Origin: G965215145 sp965215145
GTDB lineage: Bacteria; Bacteroidota; Rhodothermia; Rhodothermales; JANQRZ01
NCBI GenBank assembly: GCA_965215145.1
Contig: OZ244038.1
Span: 2,294,001-2,358,000, forward strand
Length of the DNA: 64,000 bases
Direction: 5' to 3'
The notes beneath the pieces were generated by a model. It was not told the DNA's origin. It saw nothing but the letters and a program-made list of their open reading frames with translations, and did no database searches. Shown here in pieces: positions 8,122-15,397 of this stretch (position 1 is its first letter; the number at the start of each line of letters is the position of its first letter). The position numbers and the translations under genes were made by a program.

Positions 8122-9222
8122 ATGTCCGCCTCGCCCGATACCACCCGCCGCGTCGACCTCAAGGCGATGGACCGCGCCGAGCTGGAGGCGTTCGCCGTCT
8201 CGCTCGGGGAGCCGGCGTTCCGGGGGCGGCAGCTCTTCCGGTGGCTCTACGCCCGCGGCGCCGAAGGCTTCGAGGAGATGACCGACCTCCCGAGGGCGCT
8301 CCGCGAGCGGCTCGCGGACGTGGCCGAGGTCTCGGGAGTCGAGGAGGTCCGCCGGCAGGCGGCGACGGACGGGACGCTGAAGTTCCTGTTCCGTCTCCCC
8401 TCCGACCGCACCGTCGAGAGCGTGCTGATCCCCGACCACGACGACGCCGGGCGGGCGAAGCGGCTAACGGTGTGCGTCTCCAGCCAGGTCGGCTGCGCGA
8501 TGGGGTGCCACTTCTGCGCGACGGGGCTGATGGGCTTCCACGAGAACCTGACGGCCGGCCAGATCTTCGACCAGGTCCGGCATCTGAACGGCGTGGCCGA
8601 GGAGCACTTCGGGCGGGGCGTCACGAACGTGGTCTACATGGGGATGGGCGAGCCGCTGCAGAACTACGCCGCCGTCACGAAGAGCCTCCGGCTGCTCACT
8701 GACCCCGACGGCCTCGGCCTCTCGCCGAAGCGGATCACCGTCTCGACGGTCGGCCTCGCCCGTCGCATCCGCCAGCTCGCCGACGACCAGGCCGAGGGGC
8801 ACGTCCCGCCGGCCGGCCTCGCCCTCAGCCTCCACGCCCCGACGGACCCGCAGCGGAGCGCGATCATGCCCGTCAACCGCTCCGAGAAGACGGACCTCGC
8901 GGCGCTGGAGGACGCGGTGAAGCACTACCACGCCCGCACCGGCCGCCGCATCACCTACGAGTACTGCGTCTTCGAGGGCGTCAACGACTCAGCCGAAGAC
9001 GCCCGCCACCTCGCCGCCGTGACGCGGTGGGCCCCGAGCAAGGTGAACCTCATCGTCTACAACCCCGTCCCCAGCGCCCCCTTCCGCTCGCCGGGCGAGG
9101 CCGGGCTCCAGCGGTTCATCCGGGCGCTCGTGCGGGAGGGCGTGACGGTGACCGTCCGCCGAAGCCGCGGGCAGGACATCGACGCGGCGTGCGGGCAGCT
9201 CGCGGCGCAGCCGGCGGCGTGA
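8122..9222 (+). CDS. rlmN: Dual-specificity 23S rRNA/tRNA adenine-C2 methyltransferase (radical SAM)
   Basis: It methylates C2 of A2503 in 23S rRNA and A37 in some tRNAs. The 366-residue protein has the radical-SAM cluster CAMGCHFC (CxxxCxxC), the SAM-binding GMGEPLQNY and the C-terminal RRSRGQDIDAACGQL with the Cys used in the methyl-Cys mechanism. The start is ATG 8122; AGGAG ends only one base before it, an unusually short spacing. It is preceded by a long inverted-repeat element and stands alone transcriptionally as far as can be seen. Length matches the family. Confidence 0.95.
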   Translation: MSASPDTTRRVDLKAMDRAELEAFAVSLGEPAFRGRQLFRWLYARGAEGFEEMTDLPRALRERLADVAEVSGVEEVRRQAATDGTLKFLFRLPSDRTVESVLIPDHDDAGRAKRLTVCVSSQVGCAMGCHFCATGLMGFHENLTAGQIFDQVRHLNGVAEEHFGRGVTNVVYMGMGEPLQNYAAVTKSLRLLTDPDGLGLSPKRITVSTVGLARRIRQLADDQAEGHVPPAGLALSLHAPTDPQRSAIMPVNRSEKTDLAALEDAVKHYHARTGRRITYEYCVFEGVNDSAEDARHLAAVTRWAPSKVNLIVYNPVPSAPFRSPGEAGLQRFIRALVREGVTVTVRRSRGQDIDAACGQLAAQPAA

Positions 9223-9312
9223 GCCTGACGGTGATTCGGCAGAAACGGACTTCCCCGCTCCGCCGTATACTCGCCTCACCTTCCCCAACTGCCCTTCTCC
9301 CCTCCCCTGGAC

Positions 9313-9609
9313 ATGGCCACGTTCCGCAGCCCCGTCGGCAACTTCACGTTCGAGTCCCTGGTCGCCTTCCTCGGCGCGCTCCTCGTCTTCCCCCTCCTGA
9401 TCAAGCTCGCGTTCGGGCTGGTCAAGGGGGGCTTCCGGGTCCTCTTCGGCATCCTCAGCTTCACGACGACGAAGAAGCTGATCGCCGAGGCGGCCCTCGT
9501 CGGGCTGACGACGCTCTTGACGAAGGAGGACGTGCTGGACAAGCTGTTCGGCCGCCCCGGCCGCCGCGGCGACGGCCTCCTGAAGCCGGAGACCGAGGCC
9601 ACCAGCTAG
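9313..9609 (+). CDS. Small membrane-associated hypothetical protein
   Basis: The 98-residue product has one strong hydrophobic segment (about residues 15-50, including FLGALLVFPLLIKLAFGL) and a basic, charged C-terminus. Codon use matches the neighbourhood, so it is likely a real gene. No family was recognised. It lies between rlmN and the HerA-like ATPase, followed at once by two palindromic repeats. Confidence 0.6.
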   Translation: MATFRSPVGNFTFESLVAFLGALLVFPLLIKLAFGLVKGGFRVLFGILSFTTTKKLIAEAALVGLTTLLTKEDVLDKLFGRPGRRGDGLLKPETEATS

Positions 9610-9634
9610 AGGCCGTCTCTTTCGGCAACATCCC

Positions 9635-9662
9635 GTAGGGGCGTGATTAATCACGCCCCTAC
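9635..9662. repeat. Variable-core palindrome, copy 2 (core GTGATTAATCAC)
   Basis: This is a perfect 28-bp palindrome with outer arms GTAGGGGC and GCCCCTAC around the self-complementary core GTGATTAATCAC. It is intergenic, 25 bp after the small membrane protein gene. The arms are shared with six other sites; the core is not. Confidence 0.9.
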
Positions 9663-9688
9663 CTTCGTTTCACGCGCTTCGCTATCCT

Positions 9689-9716
9689 GCAGGGGCGACC
9701 GGCCGGTCGCCCCTAC
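9689..9716. repeat. Variable-core palindrome, copy 3 (core GACCGGCCGGTC)
   Basis: The 28-bp unit has arms GCAGGGGC (one change from GTAGGGGC) and GCCCCTAC around the core GACCGGCCGGTC. The central 24 bp (9691-9714) are a perfect palindrome. It lies only 26 bp after copy 2 and just before the HerA-like gene, so it may be in its leader. Confidence 0.9.
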
Positions 9717-9737
9717 GTCTGTTTGAGCCCCCACCTC

Positions 9738-11393
9738 ATGGAAGCCGATCCATCCGCTCAGCGCCGCCGCCTCGGCGTGCTCACCCACGGCTCGCTCACC
9801 GGCGGCGTCGAGATGAAGCACGACCCCGGCCGCTCCGTCGAGACCGTCCGCGCAGGCACCTTCTGCGTCGTCGAGGGCGAGCGGTTCGACTTCTTCTCGA
9901 TGGTCACCGACGTCGAGATCGCCGCCGCCAACGAGGGCATCCTCCTCCACCCCCCCGGCGCCGAGGACGAGCTGCTGCGCCGGGTGATGCAGGGCTCCGG
10001 GACCTACGCCACCGTCAGCCTCAAGCCGATGCTGATGCTGGAGAAGGGCGTCACCGAGCGCGAGCCCCGCCCGGTCAAGACCGTCCCGGCCCACTTCTCC
10101 GCCGTCGGCGACGCCACCGACGACGACGTGGCGGTCGTGTTCGGCCACGAGGCGTGGGACGGCGGCGACCGCTACTTCGCCGTCGGCACCCCCCTCGACA
10201 TGGAGGCCCCCGTCTGCCTCGACCTCGCCCGGTTCGTGGAACGGAGCAACGCGGTGTTCGGGAAGACGGGGACGGGGAAGAGCTTCACGACGCGGCTGCT
10301 GCTGTGTGGCACGATCAAGACCGGCCGCGCGGTGAACCTCATCTTCGACATGCACAACGAGTACGGGTTCGCGGCGCGGCAGGAGGGCGAGGGCCGCCCG
10401 CGGGTCCCCGGCCTGAAGCAGCTCTTCCCCGCGCAGGTCCACGTCTTCACCCTCGACCCCGCCTCGACCCGCCGCCGCGGCCAGAGCGCCGACGCCGACG
10501 TGTACCTCTACGCCGACCAGATCGAGCCGGAGGACGTGCTCCCGCTCCGCGAGACGCTGAACCTCAACCCCACCGCCGCCGAGAGCACGTTCGGCCTGAA
10601 AAAGCAGTACGGCGAGCGCTGGCTCAGCACGCTGCTCGACGCCTCGGCCGCGGACATTGAGGAGATGGCCGAGAAGACCGGCGCCCACCCCGGCAGCCTC
10701 ACCGCGCTGAAACGGAAACTGGATCGCCTCTCCGGCCTCGATTTCTTCCGCACCGAGCCGTCGGCCGGCAAGCGCGACGTGCTGGACGAACTGCTGGAGA
10801 GCATCGGGGCGGGCAAGAGCGTGGTGTTCGAGTTCGGCCAGCACAACTCGCTCCTCGTCTACCTCCTCGTCGCCAACGTCATCACCCGCCGCCTCCGCGC
10901 CGAGTACGAGCGGCGCTACGAGCGCTTCGAGGCGACGCAGGACCCGGCCGACGAGCCGCAGCAGCTCCTGATCACCATCGAGGAGGCCCACAAATTCCTC
11001 GGGCCGCAGACGGCGCGCGAGACGCCGTTCGGGAAGATCGCCCGGGAGATGCGGAAGTTCTCGGTCAGCCTCCTCATCGTGGACCAGCGCCCGAGCGGGA
11101 TCGACGAGGAGGTGCTGAGTCAGATCGGGACGAAGGTCGTCGCCCAGCTCAACGACGAGAAGGACCTCAACGCGGCGCTCGTGGGGACGAGCGGGGCGAG
11201 CGCGCTGCGGCAGGTGCTGGCGACGCTGGAGAGCAAGCAGCAGGCGCTCGTGCTCGGCCACGCCGTCCCGATGCCCGTCGTCGTCCAGACCCGCCCCTAC
11301 GACGAGGACTTCTTCGCCGCCCTCCGCGATGGCGCCCCCGCCCGCACCACCCCCGCCGCCGTCCAGGCCGAAACCGACGACCTCTTCGGGTGA
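9738..11393 (+). CDS. HerA-like ATP-binding protein (DUF87 type)
   Basis: The protein of about 551 residues has a Walker A FGKTGTGKSFTTR, a Walker B LLITIEEAHKFLGP and a conserved IVDQRPSGID segment, all typical of HerA/FtsK-related hexameric ATPases. An N-terminal beta-barrel-like HAS domain precedes the ATPase core. HerA proteins translocate DNA, in archaea with NurA, and in bacteria also in repair and defence. No NurA, Sir2 or other defence partner is adjacent, so the role is open. ATG 9738 is preferred to an upstream in-frame TTG. Two palindromic repeats sit directly upstream. The decayed mobile patch begins just after its stop. Confidence 0.85.
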   Translation: MEADPSAQRRRLGVLTHGSLTGGVEMKHDPGRSVETVRAGTFCVVEGERFDFFSMVTDVEIAAANEGILLHPPGAEDELLRRVMQGSGTYATVSLKPMLMLEKGVTEREPRPVKTVPAHFSAVGDATDDDVAVVFGHEAWDGGDRYFAVGTPLDMEAPVCLDLARFVERSNAVFGKTGTGKSFTTRLLLCGTIKTGRAVNLIFDMHNEYGFAARQEGEGRPRVPGLKQLFPAQVHVFTLDPASTRRRGQSADADVYLYADQIEPEDVLPLRETLNLNPTAAESTFGLKKQYGERWLSTLLDASAADIEEMAEKTGAHPGSLTALKRKLDRLSGLDFFRTEPSAGKRDVLDELLESIGAGKSVVFEFGQHNSLLVYLLVANVITRRLRAEYERRYERFEATQDPADEPQQLLITIEEAHKFLGPQTARETPFGKIAREMRKFSVSLLIVDQRPSGIDEEVLSQIGTKVVAQLNDEKDLNAALVGTSGASALRQVLATLESKQQALVLGHAVPMPVVVQTRPYDEDFFAALRDGAPARTTPAAVQAETDDLFG

Positions 11394-11525
11394 GCCGCTA
11401 TGTGAGCTCAGCTAGAATGCAGGAGCAGGCTGACACCACAACGGGTAACGCCAGCGCTCATATGGATGGTCAACGGGCGACTGATGATGAGTCACACAGC
11501 GGTGTATGTGGCAGCAGCGCGGGCG
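11394..11525. other. Low-GC intergenic stretch
   Basis: Base composition falls well below that of the neighbours from about 11400 onward. No reading frame or repeat of note was recognised here. It belongs to the decayed patch ending in the IS5-type relic and probably has a foreign origin. Confidence 0.4.
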
Positions 11526-11684
11526 TCAGCTTCTTCCTCTAGTTTGTAATGCCTGTTCAACTACGACACTTTGCAGACCGCCAACGGGCGTGATCCGAAT
11601 CGCTAGGCCGAGGCGATCACAAACAGTCTCCATAATTTTACCTGTACCAAATTTAAAATCTACTCGCAAATTAGCTGCCCACGA
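11526..11684 (-). pseudogene. C-terminal remnant of an unrecognised low-GC gene, cut by the IS
   Basis: On the minus strand an open frame runs from the IS boundary to a TGA at 11526-11528 and reads FSWAANLRVDFKFGTG..., ending ALQTRGRS. It is about 52 residues, protein-like, and uses AT-rich codons unlike the host. There is no start: the 5' part lies where the IS relic begins, so the IS probably interrupted and removed it. The family is not recognised. Confidence 0.45.
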
Positions 11685-12527
11685 GAACCTGTATTCAAAC
11701 TACCCCGGATGCAGCTGCCTCAGCATCAGGCGTCAGCATCAGGTGCGCCATCGCCCACGGCACCATCGCCCGCCTCGACGACACCGCCGCTTCGTAGCCC
11801 TTCGACAGACGCCGGCTCCGACCCAGCCACCCGAACGTCCGCTCCACCACCCACCGCCCCTTGAGCACCACGAGCCCCCTCTGACCCGGGGCGCGATGCA
11901 CGACCTCGACGCGGCACCCCAGCACCCGCCCCGCCCACGAGGCCAACGCCCCCGGAGACCCCGCGTCGGCGCGCAGCAGCCCCAGCCGGGGCACCCGTCC
12001 CGCCAGCGGAGCCGGCGCACGAACTGCGCCCCACGCGTCGCGCGCCGAGGCCGCCGTCACGGCACAGGCCAGCACCAACCCACCGTACCGACGGCGAGGT
12101 GGCGCTTACGGCCCTTCACGCGCTCGCCGGCGTCGAAGCCGCGAGGCCCCCCTTTTCGGTCGCCTTGACCGACCGGCTACCTACCACGGCGATGCTCGGC
12201 TCCGGCTCTCGCCCGGCCGCCACACGGGCCTGACGCCGAAGCGCGTCGTGGAGGGGATCGAGGGGGCCGTCGAGCCGCCGGCGGCGGTAGCGCGGATGCA
12301 CGGTGGCGCAGTTGGGGAAGGGCGCGGGGAGGTAGCGCCACTGGCAGCCCGTACGGGCGAGGTAGAGGACGGCGTTGACGACCTCGCGGCGGTCGACGGT
12401 GGGCGCTCGGCCCATCGCCTTCGTGAGGAGCGGTCGAAGGGCCTCCCACTGCTCGTCGGAGAGGCCAGGGGGGAGAGGTCAGGGGGATAGCGCGGGGGTG
12501 TCATGCCGGAAGCGACGCGCCAGCCGC
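11685..12527 (-). mobile_element. Degraded IS5-type insertion sequence (relative of the copy at 35444-36286)
   Basis: The left end reads GAACCTGTATTCAAAC and continues identically to the left end of the intact copy at 35444 for over 20 bp. The transposase frames are colinear with that copy but broken. The right terminal inverted repeat is absent: similarity stops after CATGCCGGAAGC near 12520-12530, where an AraC-family fragment begins. It is therefore a dead relic. Confidence 0.8.
11695..12504 (-). pseudogene. IS5-family transposase, multiply frameshifted
   Basis: Frames on the minus strand give MTPPRYPPDLSP, then after a shift LSDEQWEALRPLLTKAMGR..., then VVGSRSVKATEKGG, and finally VVERTFGWLGRSRRLSKGYE. 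These align with the intact transposase at 35459-36246. The first catalytic Asp (VVDSQSVK in the intact copy) is Gly here (VVGSRSVK). A short duplication of TCAGCATCAGG near the 3' end alters the C-terminus. It cannot encode an active enzyme. Confidence 0.8.
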
Positions 12528-12623
12528 TTGCGGAACGCGAGCAACTTCGCTCGGGTCTTTCGTGAGCACACGGGGGTTACTCCGACTCAGTACAGGCGCT
12601 GCCGGGAGGACTACGGGAGCTGA
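12528..12623 (+). pseudogene. C-terminal scrap of an AraC/XylS-family regulator
   Basis: The last 31 residues read LRNASNFARVF, then REHTGVTPTQYRR, then a short tail to the stop. This is the second helix-turn-helix and end signature of AraC-type DNA-binding domains. Everything upstream is missing and replaced by the IS relic, which abuts it. It has no start and is non-functional; it shows that the IS once inserted into or deleted through a regulator gene on the plus strand. Confidence 0.7.
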
Positions 12624-12877
12624 TAGCAGGTGCGGAAGATGAAAGCCTCACCCGTGACGACGTGCCCTCGCGAAGGTGAGCGTTGGCGTCCCCGACGCCG
12701 GAGAGACGGCGCACCTCGCCGAGCAAGCGCTCCTCCAGACCGAGCAGGTTCCCCGACGTTGCTGAGCTCGTCGCCCGTAACACCGGGCAAACTCGGCGGC
12801 TGCCGCAGCGACCTTGTTCACGGCGTCGTCGGTGGGGAGCATCTTCTCGCGAGGCCCTCAGCCGAGGGAAGCTTCAT
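12577..12877 (-). pseudogene. Possible frame-broken hypothetical gene
   Basis: Starting at ATG 12877, three minus-strand frames in succession give MKLPSAEGLAR, MLPTDDAVNKVAAAAAEFARC and then GNLLGLEERLLGEVRRLSG. Each piece looks protein-like but none is open for long, which suggests a decayed gene of about 90 residues. It overlaps the AraC scrap on the other strand. No family was recognised and the call is tentative. Confidence 0.3.
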
Positions 12878-12944
12878 GCGATCCAGGATCGAGGGCGGGA
12901 CTATGCTGTGGGTCACACGGTCGGGTTGGTCGGAGAGGCACCCG

Positions 12945-13439
12945 TCAGGGCGCGGAGGAGGCGAGGTGATCGGCGAGCCAGCGGCGGTAGACCTCGGCCT
13001 CGTCGCCCTTGCCGGTCCACCGAGCCCGGTCGAACATCGTCAGCGCCATCAGGAGCGCGTGGTGCTGCCCGGCGCGGTCCTCCGCCAGCTCGAACTGCCG
13101 GTAGAGCCGGTCGATGTGGGCCACGCTGGCGCGTGCGGTCTCGACGTCCTTGAACCCGAGCTTCCCGGCGAAGAACTTCGAGTAGACGTTCATCGGGTGG
13201 GCCGTCGAGGTGTAGAGGTCGAAGTAGTCCTCGCGCAGGCCCTCTTCCTGGAGCACGGAGCCGACGTAGCTCGCGCGGGAGGCGGTCAGGAGGGCGAGGT
13301 CTTCGACGTCGCGGATGCCGGTGAGGTAGAGTCCGAGGATCTGCTCCTTAGTGGAGCGCGCGGCCGGCTCGTCGGCGGCCGGCTCGACAGCGGCGTGGTC
13401 GTCGGGGATGGGCTGAGCGGATGCGTCGTCGTTGGACAT
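12945..13439 (-). CDS. Hypothetical protein paired with the erythromycin-esterase homologue
   Basis: The 164-residue soluble protein has an acidic, Ala/Pro-rich first 30 residues. A region STKEQILGLYLTGIRDVEDLA then LTASRASYVGSVLQ looks like a helix-turn-helix, as in small phage-terminase-like or regulator proteins. The rest is helical (DRLYRQFELAEDRAGQHHAL). It follows the esterase-like gene by 12 bp on the same strand, so the two are probably cotranscribed. A DNA-binding role is only inferred; no family name is offered. Confidence 0.65.
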   Translation of the reverse strand: MSNDDASAQPIPDDHAAVEPAADEPAARSTKEQILGLYLTGIRDVEDLALLTASRASYVGSVLQEEGLREDYFDLYTSTAHPMNVYSKFFAGKLGFKDVETARASVAHIDRLYRQFELAEDRAGQHHALLMALTMFDRARWTGKGDEAEVYRRWLADHLASSAP

Positions 13440-13451
13440 CGCGGTCGGAGT

Positions 13452-14945
13452 TCAGTCTGCCAGGAGGCGGAACGGGTGGTGATGCGGGAGCTCCGGGGCG
13501 TGGCCGGGGCCGAGCGGCGTGACTGCGCGCGTCTCGTCGAGCCAGATCCACTCGTCGAACTGCTCGGGCAGGACGGTGGGGAAGTAGTGGCTCCGGAGCT
13601 CGGTCTCGGGCCGATAGAGGACCCCGATGGCTCGCTCCAGACGCGGGTGGCCGAGCTCGGAGCGCAGGCCGGCGTCGGCCCCGCGAAGCGGGAGGAAGAA
13701 GTTTTCGACCCCGCTCTCGTGTCCAAGCCTCTCGTAGCTCTCGGGGTGCGACGGGCGGACACGCATGACCTCGCCCTCCGTGCCCCAATTGCTCGCTGCG
13801 AAGACGGTCCCGGCGTGCGTCCCGAACCCGACGAGGTAGGCGTCGTCGCCGTACTCGCGGCGGCAGAGGTGGCCGAGGTTGATCTCGCCGCGTGCGCCCA
13901 TGTGCGTGGCCGCGGCGTCGCCGAGGTGGGAGTTGTGCGCCCACACGACGGCTTTGCTATCCTCGCCGAAGAAGCGGAGCAGACCCTGAAGCGTCCCCAT
14001 CATGTGGGCGTCGCGGAGGTTCCACGTCGAGACGTTGCCGTAGAACATCTCGCGGTAGTACGCCTCGGCGTCGCGGACGACGCGGGCGTTCTGCGCCGCG
14101 TCGAAGAAGGCGAACGCCTCGCTCGCGCCGGCCCCGGCGCCGTCACCCTCGGCAGGACGGTCGCCGGTCGTGAGGCGGAGGCGCTGCCGGAGGAGGTCGC
14201 GCAGCATGGCGACGGCCTCGTCCTCGCAGTCGCGGTACCGCCCGGTGACGACGGCCTGGCCGTAGCGGGCCAGGTCTTCTGAGAAGGGCGTGAGGCACGC
14301 GTACCGCTCGCGGGCGGTCGCCGCGAGCTCGGGGTCGCGCCCTTCGAGGTAGCCCAGCACCTCGTGCATGGAGGTGTAGAGGCTGTAGACGTCGAGCCCG
14401 AAGAACCCGGCACGGTCGGCCTCGGCGCGGTCCGCGTTCCACTCGCGGAGCCACTCGACGAACCCGGCGACCTCGCGGTTGCGCCACATCCACGCCGGGA
14501 AGCGGGCGAACGCCTCCCAGGAGGGTCCATCCCCCGACTCGTCCCGAGCCTCCCCGCCGGTGTCGCGGTGGCGGACGTAGGCGTCGACGCGCTCGGCGTC
14601 GGGCCAGTCCGCCTCGGCGGCGACGATGCGGAAGCCCCTCTCCTCGACGAGCCGCTGCGTGATGCGCGCCCGGAGGCGGTAGAACTCCGAGGTGCCGTGG
14701 CTCGCCTCACCGACGCAGACGACGCGGGCCTCGCCGATCCGGTCGAGGAGCGCGTCGAGGTCGGCGTCGTCCACGCTCTCGAACGGCTCGGCGTGCTCGG
14801 CGATGAGCGCCGCGGTCTCAGCGGGCGCTCGGTGGACCTCCGGCCGGCTCGCCGGCTCGCCCGACTCGGTCCGTGCAGGGAGGTGCTTGGAACGCCGCTG
14901 TTGGCCGGCGTCGCGGTGTTCTTCGAGGGGGGGTGGAGGAGGCAT
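13452..14945 (-). CDS. Erythromycin-esterase-family protein
   Basis: The 497-residue protein carries the family landmarks GEASHGTSEFY (about residues 96-106), a second conserved stretch AAEADWPDAERV and AHNSHLGDA. These supply the His and Glu residues of EreA/EreB-type hydrolases. Most chromosomal members lack shown antibiotic activity and the substrate here is unknown. The first 50 residues are low-complexity and no signal peptide is visible, so it is probably cytosolic. It shares a minus-strand unit with the 164-residue gene 12 bp downstream. Its neighbours are stress-type genes rather than resistance genes. Confidence 0.88.
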   Translation of the reverse strand: MPPPPPLEEHRDAGQQRRSKHLPARTESGEPASRPEVHRAPAETAALIAEHAEPFESVDDADLDALLDRIGEARVVCVGEASHGTSEFYRLRARITQRLVEERGFRIVAAEADWPDAERVDAYVRHRDTGGEARDESGDGPSWEAFARFPAWMWRNREVAGFVEWLREWNADRAEADRAGFFGLDVYSLYTSMHEVLGYLEGRDPELAATARERYACLTPFSEDLARYGQAVVTGRYRDCEDEAVAMLRDLLRQRLRLTTGDRPAEGDGAGAGASEAFAFFDAAQNARVVRDAEAYYREMFYGNVSTWNLRDAHMMGTLQGLLRFFGEDSKAVVWAHNSHLGDAAATHMGARGEINLGHLCRREYGDDAYLVGFGTHAGTVFAASNWGTEGEVMRVRPSHPESYERLGHESGVENFFLPLRGADAGLRSELGHPRLERAIGVLYRPETELRSHYFPTVLPEQFDEWIWLDETRAVTPLGPGHAPELPHHHPFRLLAD

Positions 14946-15002
14946 GTGGGCTCAGCGTTGGAAGGCGAGGCGGTTGCGGGGCGTGGCTACGCTTCGGCGC
15001 CA

Positions 15003-15263
15003 TCACGCACTGCTGGCCTCCGGCCAGAGGGTCTGGAGGTCCTCCGGTAGCATCTCGCGGGCGTGCCGCACCTGCCCCGCATCGACGTCCCGGCTGACCA
15101 CCTCGAACACCGCCTGCGTAGCGGCCTCGGGGTCGGCCCCACCGGCCTGCCGCAGCTCGTGTATCACGCGCTCGATGAGCACCTCGCGCTCGTGCTCCGT
15201 CGGCTTGTCCGCCGGGTCGTACCCCTCGAAGTAGATCCCGCGAACGAGCAGCGGGAGCTGCGC
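15003..15263 (-). pseudogene. DUF2267-like gene remnant lacking its N-terminus
   Basis: The minus strand encodes AQLPLLVRGIYFEGYDPADK and continues through REVLIERVIHELRQAGG and DPEATTQAVFEVVSRDVDAG to LPEDLQTLWPEASSA and a TGA at 15003-15005. This matches the C-terminal two thirds of DUF2267 proteins. Directly upstream the frame runs through a GC-rich perfect hairpin (15264-15291) and no in-frame ATG or GTG follows. The 5' end therefore seems lost or rearranged. A short functional protein from an unusual start is possible but less likely. Confidence 0.6.
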
Positions 15264-15291
15264 GCCCCGCCTCCTTACGGGGAGGCGGGGC
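15264..15291. repeat. GC-rich perfect hairpin at the broken end of the DUF2267 remnant
   Basis: GCCCCGCCTCC (15264-15274) and GGAGGCGGGGC (15281-15291) form an 11-bp stem with a six-base loop TTACGG. It interrupts the expected DUF2267 coding sequence. No U-tract follows on either strand. Confidence 0.7.
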
Positions 15292-15367
15292 TCGGCGGAG
15301 TGCGCCGCGGAGTCAGGAGAGACGGGGCGCCCACCACAGCGTCGGCGCTCTCTCTGCTCCTGCTCAT

Positions 15368-15396
15368 GAGGAGCGGTTCCCAGGGGTCCGCTCCTC
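15368..15396 (-). terminator. Possible terminator hairpin after the BON gene
   Basis: GAGGAGCGG (15368-15376) and CCGCTCCTC (15388-15396) form a 9-bp stem with an 11-base loop. It starts two bases beyond the BON gene stop on the minus strand. There is no run of T after it, so Rho-independent termination is uncertain. Confidence 0.4.
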
Positions 15397-15397
15397 G

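Noticed and set aside
9635..9716. CRISPR-like repeats in the paired palindromes
   Set aside because: Only two units with different cores and an unrelated gap; they belong to a dispersed palindrome family.
9738..11393. HerA-NurA or HerA-Sir2 type defence system
   Set aside because: No nuclease, Sir2 or other partner lies beside the HerA-like gene; the flanks are a small membrane protein and an IS relic.
13452..14945. Macrolide-resistance gene
   Set aside because: Family motifs are present, but chromosomal members rarely act on erythromycin and no resistance context exists; kept as a homologue only.
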